Shown: piece after piece, positions 58,513 to 64,000 of the stretch | How the letters are laid out: each line of letters starts with the position of its first letter | Position numbering within the stretch: the first letter of the stretch is position 1 | Assembly: GCF_963678975.1 (NCBI RefSeq) | Contig: NC_089276.1 | Span: forward strand, 17,241,272 to 17,305,271 | DNA: 64,000 nt | Origin: Dysidea avara | Lineage: Eukaryota; Porifera; Demospongiae; Dictyoceratida; Dysideidae | Direction of reading: 5' to 3' | Made by a program: the position numbers and the translations under genes | The notes under the pieces: model-generated | What the model was told of the DNA's origin: nothing | What the model saw: the letters and a program-made list of their open reading frames with translations, nothing else | Database searches by the model: none

Positions 58513-59497
58513 TGGCAGGCAGGAGGATGTGTCTAGGATTACTTTTAAAGGCAGGAATTTTGGAAGCTTGTGGGGTTACCTCTACTTACTTATCAATTCC
58601 ATGTATTTCATAATTTTATTATTTTGTAATTTATTAATCACCACCTTCCATTGTGAAGGTAGCGTAACTCAAACGAACCACAAACACTCAAAACTACTTA
58701 ATTGATTATTGTTTATCAATGGTGTTTCTTTAGGAAAATTCTCTTGACAAAAAGCCTTGCTTTTGTTCTTCATTTTCTTGTCACACACCTCCTTCAACTT
58801 GTAAGGGAAATGCAATTTCTGGTAGCCTACAAGGCTGGCACTGTTGTTGTTTGGTCACTACAACTACTGGGAAGGCTGGTCACACCATATTCAGAAACCA
58901 GGTTCACCCATACTTTGAACAGACATGAAGTATATGCCTCAGAGTAAACTTTCCCTGCCTATACATAAGTGTAATAAAACACTCACACTAGCTGCTTTTA
59001 GCATAAACCTTCTTTGCTGCAAGTGCAGATTTGGTCAGATGAAATACCGTACACATACACACCCATTTTTGGAATCAGAAACCATGTGTATGACCAGATG
59101 TAGCCCAGGCAAGTTTCCAATCAGGTTTCATTACGAATGTAGCCCGGGAAGCTCTTTTGATATGAAGTGTCAAAGTGGTAATTACATTTATCTCTTATTC
59201 TATTTCAAAGCTAACACTACTATGTCCATTCAGCATACTTCTAACACAATGTAGTGTTTGTCCAATGCAGTGTTTATGGCTATATTTATACAGAGAATAA
59301 TGGGTCCACTATGTGAATTTGAATTTTATGTTAGCTCCTTCTTTGAACATAAACTACATAGTATCAAATTCAAATATTATAATTACTAATGATCTAGTTC
59401 AATGGCTAGGCACAGTACTACCTTTTGTACCAACAGAGCAGTACTTGTTTGCTCCATAGATTGTTAACACAGCAATTAATTCTAAATAAAAAAGTAC

Positions 59498-59892
59498 CTT
59501 CATCATCCAGTATAGTCACTGTAGTAACATTTGGAACACCACGATAAACATTATTGGGCAGTGAGGAAGAGGTAACAGCAAGGTTAAATGTTTCTCAGCT
59601 TTCCACTATATCATCATCAATTATTGGAACATCAAATGAAACACTGGTTGTGCCAGCAATAAACGTGACATTGTATGGTCCAGAATCATAATCATCACCT
59701 CCTGTAATATTCTCACTGTTAACATGTTGTCAAAGTTGATGTTGGTCTACTTACCAGTTGCTGTAATGTCATTACTTCTAACTTGTACAGTAATATCAGT
59801 TGATGATGGGTTCCTGAGAACTAGCGCAAGTTGTACTGAACCATTTTTCTCAACAATGGAATATGTTGATCATTGAAAGCTTACATTGATAG
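59498..59892 (-). pseudogene. Calx-beta domain 1 with two stop codons
   Basis: The first half, 59,755-59,892, has TGA at 59,870-59,872 between INVSFQ and STYSIVEKNG; the paralogue in domain 2 has CGG, an Arg codon (SRSTYS), at this site. The second half, 59,498-59,701, has TGA at 59,595-59,597 in the acidic loop (DDDIVES, stop, ETFNLAV). Splice borders are intact and phase 1-1. This is the most upstream domain in the window. Confidence 0.88.
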
Positions 59893-60803
59893 CTACAGTG
59901 TAAAATCACAAAGTAATAGAGGCTGTTGAAATGGGGGAGCCATGGCTTCCCAATTTTCATTGACCGATGCTTGTCAAAAGATCGAGGTACTCTAAAGGGG
60001 CAATCTACCACTATAATAGAGCAGTCACATTACTGTCTTAAAAACTACAAGTAGTTACTTGATTGATCCATATCAACATAGTAAAAGTTGTCTAAAATGC
60101 TATCTCAGAACTTCTAAAATCTAAAAAAAAAAACAAGTTGATGTTGTGCTACTTCTAAAAATCAGGCGCCATGCAGCTAGCTAACTCATCTGGAATTAAC
60201 CAACTATCTGTATTACTATTTTATTATTCTAACCAATATAGGTTTTGGTTGTGCAATAACTCATAATTAATTTATTGTAATTGTCAAATTTGGCAATTCA
60301 TGAAATTTTCATAATTCTTTAATTAAGTTGCTAAGGACTGCTAAGGAAGTGCTTGTTAAACAAAGCGCTTTTAACAGCATTTTATGCACAGAAGTATTTT
60401 CTAATCTGTTTTATAGTTTGACTATCGTGTGTATTCCACAAATTCTCTCAACAAAGCCTCAAAACTGCTCTTCATTTTTGTTCGCATATATAGGGATATT
60501 CCCCCTATCTAACTTGAAGGTATAGGCTATTCCTGGTAGTCTACAAGGCTTGCAGAGTTGTTTTTCAGTTGTCAAACACCTGTAAACCCTGAAAAGAAGG
60601 TAATTCACAAAGTTTAAAATGAGTCGCCACCAGTATCTGTAATTCTGACCACCAAAAAAACCGCCTCAGAGCAAAGTTTACCTGTGTGAAAGTTTAATAC
60701 AGACTTCGTTTTGCTTTTACTTCTTACGTAAAAGCTGTTTTACCAATTTTAAGGACTTTGCTCGTGTGAGTGTGTACGGACAAACATGGGTAGATAGGTA
60801 GAT

Positions 60804-60835
<32 letters not shown>

Positions 60836-61410
60836 AGACACAGACACACACAGACACACAGACACACACAGACACAGACACACTTTTATGAAAAAAATTT
60901 CAGTAAACCAGGTGCATGCCCACAGCCAGCCTTCGGCTGACTGTGGGGCTGACTGTGGGCACATTCCTGGTTTAAAAATCATATTAGTCAATAGTCACCC
61001 AGGCCAGTATAACAATCAAACTCAACCATGAAACCTTCATGGACAAAGTGACTCTGCACTCTTTGACCACCCATAAGTAAAAAAAAAAATTAAAAAATTT
61101 GTATACTGTAGCAGCTGAAGAGGTGATAAAAATTTACAAAGCTGGAAAAAGATGCTGTAATGTATTACTAAATTCCTATGGTAAAAAATCAAATAACATA
61201 CAGTGCAGAAAAATTTACAGTGTGTTCCTATCACAAAGCCAACTTAGTACCTGGCCCATTATCAAAAGTATCAGCTGTTAAAAAACTGGATCCATTAGTT
61301 TACAATGGCAACAATTATTATACTCAGTTATATGAGCCTATTCATATATGCACAAGTACACAAAAACAATTTGGAATTATCAACTATAGTAGGGTTGACC
61401 ATAGCACGTT
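59893..61410. other. No gene recognised; microsatellite at 60,799-60,882
   Basis: The 18-bp motif occurs near 59,990 and 60,020. (CA)n and (CAGACA)n run from about 60,799 to 60,882, and a hairpin at 60,906-60,976 (AAACCAGGTGCATGCCCACA against its partner) is related to 4950-4990. Confidence 0.5.
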
Positions 61411-61417
61411 GATAAAA

Positions 61418-62090
61418 ACCACCATGTAGAGAGTTCGGCTGCAAACAAATCACCCTGTAAAAAATTCAGCTACAAACTAATCACCCTGTAGAAAGATCAG
61501 CTGGAAGAAGTCACCTTGTAGAGAGTTGAGCTACAAAGAAACCATTCTGTAAAGAGCTCAGCTGCAAAAAATCACCTATACAGAATTCAGCTACAAACAT
61601 ATCACCCTGTAGAGAGATCAGCTAGAAGAAATTACCTTGTAGATAGTTCAGCTACAAACAATTCACCCTGTACAGAGCTCAGTTAGAAGAAGTTTCCTTG
61701 TAGAGAGTTCAGCTACAAGCAAATCACTCTGTAGAAAGATCAGCTAGAAGAAGTCACCTTGTAGAGAGTTCAGCTACAAAGAAACCACCATGTAGAGAGT
61801 TCAGCTGCAAACAAATCACCTTGTAGAAAATTCAGCCACAAAAAAATTGCCCTGTAGAAAGATCAGTTAGAAGAAGTTACTTTGTAGAGAGTTCAGCTAC
61901 AAAGAAACCATTATGTAAAGAGCTCAGCTGCAAACAAATCACCTGTACAGAATTCAGCTACAAACACATCACCCTGTAGAGAGATCAGCTAGAAGAAGTT
62001 CATTCAGCTACAAACAATTCACCCTGTAGAGAGAGCAGTTAGAAGTCACCTTGTAGAGTGTTCAGTTACAAAGAAACCACCATGGAGAGT
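61418..62090. repeat. 31-bp satellite, second array
   Basis: About 22 units of the same family as 26,560-31,300 (GTAGAGAGTTCAGCTAC, AGAAGAAGTCACCTTG). No higher-order unit is visible. Confidence 0.92.
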
Positions 62091-62585
62091 TCTGTAATAA
62101 ATATATGTATTATATTATAATTTGTACATTTACTGATAAAATCAGAAATATTTAAAGTATTTAAAATCTGCTTCATCTTTTCTTCTTCCTGAGGTAAAGA
62201 AAAAAACATAGGTTAAATATGGCCAGCTTTGGGGTATACAAATACAAAAAGAAGTGAAATCTAAACCAAAACAGCCAAACTGTAGAAAAAGAGTGTGGCC
62301 CTCAAAAAGGCTATGGTGAAAAAAGATGTGAAATCCAAAGTGGCGGCCAAGAAATGGCTGTGATGGTAGGTTAATGGTAAAAATTGTAATAACGACAATT
62401 CAGGTGAATTTGTGCCAAGACCAAGCGGCACCAAATTCATCTGAATTGTCGTTATTAAAATTTTTACCATTAACCTACCATCACAGCCATTTCTTGGCTG
62501 CCACCTTGGATTTCACATCTTTTTTCACCATAGCCTTTTTGAGGGCCGCACTTTTTTACAGCTTGGCTGTTTTGGATTAGATACG
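62091..62585. repeat. Palindrome attached to the second satellite array
   Basis: Same sequence and orientation as 31,300-31,840: left arm with GTGGCGGCCAAGAAATGG and right arm with CCATTTCTTGGCTGCCACC, centre near 62,430. Confidence 0.88.
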
Positions 62586-64000
62586 TAGTATATACTGTAC
62601 CTGCAACCCTTGGGTCAAAAAATCCCTTGCAGCCATGGCAAAATTATTACATACACATAATAATTTAATCGCATGTTTCATAAATTTTATCTGCTAGTGG
62701 AAGAGATAACACTGGATCTGGGATTTCACAACAGGGTACTAAAAGAGATAGTTGCAGACCTCCAGCACTTGTACTGTAAAGCCTTAATAAAAATTAATAG
62801 TGCTGAAGGTCTGTGGGATTCCTAGTCCTACACTAGTTTAAAGTTGTTACAGAAGAAAGTATGTTTGAAAAAAGGTGGAGAAAGGAGAAAAAATCCATGA
62901 CTGGACCTAGGCAGCTTTTATACACTGAAGCAGTATAATGTGCATATATTTTTTTCTGTAGAAAGTATATGCATTTTATCCAATGCATTTCAATGCTTTC
63001 TTTTTATAGCTATTAAAGCAAAATATGCCAAAATGATAGATTTGTCCTTGGGCAATCACAAAACCTTTTGTCTAAAGAATATCTTTCCAAGCATGCCAAT
63101 ACTAGGGGATCTTGGGGCATGTTCCCACAGGAAATTTGAATGCTTTGAAATTGAAAGTATTTCAGTGGTAAATGTGTGCTTGAATAGGATACTCCTGTAA
63201 TTTAATGGCAATGTTCTGAAAGGCTCATGCATTTGATTTATATTCTGTTATTGGAGACAGATTGAATAAATTGCATACAATAATAGTAGCAGAACCAACT
63301 TATATATTTTTGCTGTTTGTTCTATTAGAGCAGTTAGTGACTGCTCTATTAGAGTACTTTGATCTAATACACTTCCAATACTGATTCATGTATATAGTAT
63401 TCCATTTTTGCATAATCTTTAGCACAAATCATACTAAGCCAAAGCAAAATAAATTGGCTACGACTTATTAATTGTACAGTATTATCAAGTCTACCAGTTG
63501 GGCACTGGAGATTTTGTACAAGAGGGAGAGCCTAGCCTGTATGAGGCATACCAGTAAAAATTGTTGAGTTTAGTATCCTATATATAGTGAAGCAGGACAA
63601 GTCACAAATGCTGAAATAAAAGCCAATCCCAGCGTGACTTCAATTTGCAGGCCACCCGGATACTCACCAAGCGCCACACTCAGTGCTCAAACCAGAGAGG
63701 CCACCAAAGTAGCTAGGGAATTGTTAAACAATTGTTATCAAGGTACAATACAGTGTAGTTACTGTACATTGGCAGAAAAAAGTGAAGATGCACTGCCCCA
63801 GCCCTCCACTCTTCAAAAAGTAATGGGAAGGGGGGCAGTTGCCTCCTATTTCTTTGCCCCTGAAGCCTGCAACAAATGGCTACAATGATAATAATGTCAT
63901 ATATAGTTTTAGTAAATGATATGCCTTTGCATGGTCGTTAATAAAATAAAAGCTACATGATACATGTGTAAATTCTAAGGGATCTAGGGGTAGATTGTAA
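62586..64000. other. Right end, no gene recognised
   Basis: Only short frames without family signatures, including one at 63,634-63,888 on the + strand. Two copies of the 18-bp motif form a small palindrome at about 63,317-63,360. Upstream exons of the receptor, if any, lie further right. Confidence 0.4.

Larger units (their letters stand above)
56839..59497 (-). other. Intron between Calx-beta domains 1 and 2
   Basis: Holds a hAT-like element (57,061-57,497), a copy of the 18-bp motif near 57,802 and a (GGCA)n-type microsatellite (58,330-58,512). No exon recognised; the frames across the microsatellite are spurious. Confidence 0.5.
127..59892 (-). pseudogene. Adhesion GPCR with Calx-beta, Ig, HRM and GAIN domains (whole locus, possibly decaying)
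   Basis: This entry covers all exons of one minus-strand locus; parts are listed separately. Reading 5' to 3' (right to left), exons encode seven Calx-beta domains, two Ig domains, a hormone-receptor motif, a GAIN domain with GPS and a family-B2 7TM domain. Every ectodomain exon upstream of the GAIN is phase 1-1, and first and second Calx-beta halves alternate without exception across introns of up to 30.5 kb. Such receptors bind calcium-dependent or matrix ligands outside and signal through G proteins; the architecture recalls the Calx-beta-rich ADGRV1 class, but homology to it is inference. Stops at 25,090-25,092, 59,595-59,597 and 59,870-59,872 and a broken Ig exon at 16,931-18,119 argue for decay or obligatory exon skipping. 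The 7TM and GAIN exons are intact. The C-terminus is off the left edge. It could be two adjacent genes split in the 25-55 kb gap. Confidence 0.75.

Noticed and set aside
58178-58705. Cys/Pro/Ala- or Gly/Gln/Arg-rich frames on both strands
   Set aside because: They are translations of the GGCA microsatellite.
60799-60882. CA-rich tract as a regulatory site
   Set aside because: Simple dinucleotide and hexanucleotide slippage repeat with no other support.
63634-63888. An 84-codon + strand frame at the right edge as a gene
   Set aside because: No recognised domain or splice context, and the surroundings are non-coding repeat sequence.

Overview
The window is eukaryotic and almost certainly metazoan. 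Coding information is broken into short exons with GT-AG borders and consistent phases, the DNA is AT-rich, and introns are packed with nested transposable elements. A Calx-beta/Ig/HRM/GAIN/7TM adhesion GPCR together with DIRS, Ginger1, hAT-like and foldback elements suggests an early-branching invertebrate. A demosponge is my best guess, but the species cannot be fixed from the sequence alone.

Host gene. One minus-strand adhesion-GPCR locus covers most of the window. Read from right to left it has seven Calx-beta domains (59.9-18.2 kb), a broken Ig exon (18.1-16.9 kb), an intact Ig exon (8.36-8.10 kb), a two-exon hormone-receptor motif (8.04-6.00 kb), GAIN exons (5.95-1.25 kb) with a GPS that keeps HL-T, and TM1 to TM7 (1.18-0.13 kb). 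The end of TM7 and the tail lie beyond the left edge; more N-terminal exons probably lie beyond the right edge. Each Calx-beta domain is encoded by a first-half and a second-half exon, all in phase 1. The halves alternate correctly even across a 30.5-kb intron (25.3-55.8 kb), which is why I read it as one gene. Three stop codons, one frameshift and one transposon insertion hit ectodomain exons that could be skipped in frame, so the copy is either decaying or needs exon skipping.

Intron contents. 8.4-16.9 kb: a short GC-rich MITE and a palindromic MITE, which a DIRS-type tyrosine-recombinase retrotransposon (9,325-16,313) entered. The DIRS gag is itself split by a 2.1-kb foldback element (10,019-12,150; 9-bp target duplication) made of 27-bp satellite units in head-to-head arrays. 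17.2-18.1 kb: a hAT-like element inside the Ig exon, with another hAT-like element inside it. 26.6-31.8 kb: a 31-bp satellite with a 248-bp higher-order repeat, followed by a near-perfect palindrome; the same module recurs at 61.4-62.6 kb. 32.3-34.8 kb: two LINE 3-prime ends. 34.9-37.9 kb: a TTAA-flanked element. 38.6-43.5 kb: a 4.9-kb element with long inverted arms and an 8-bp duplication.

Most notable element. 43,878-53,385 is a complete Ginger1-like DNA transposon (TGT...ACA ends, 4-bp duplication ACTC). Its roughly 20-exon minus-strand gene joins a Gypsy-type integrase (HHCC zinc finger, DDE core, GPY/F) to a tandem-duplicated linker, a Ulp1-type cysteine protease and a C-terminal PHD finger. 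It landed in one arm of a large inverted repeat, and the other arm (53.93-54.65 kb) still shows the empty site. A one-base shortfall in an A-run and a TTAA-element insertion at an exon edge suggest this copy no longer makes full-length protein.

No convincing tRNA, rRNA or CRISPR locus was seen.
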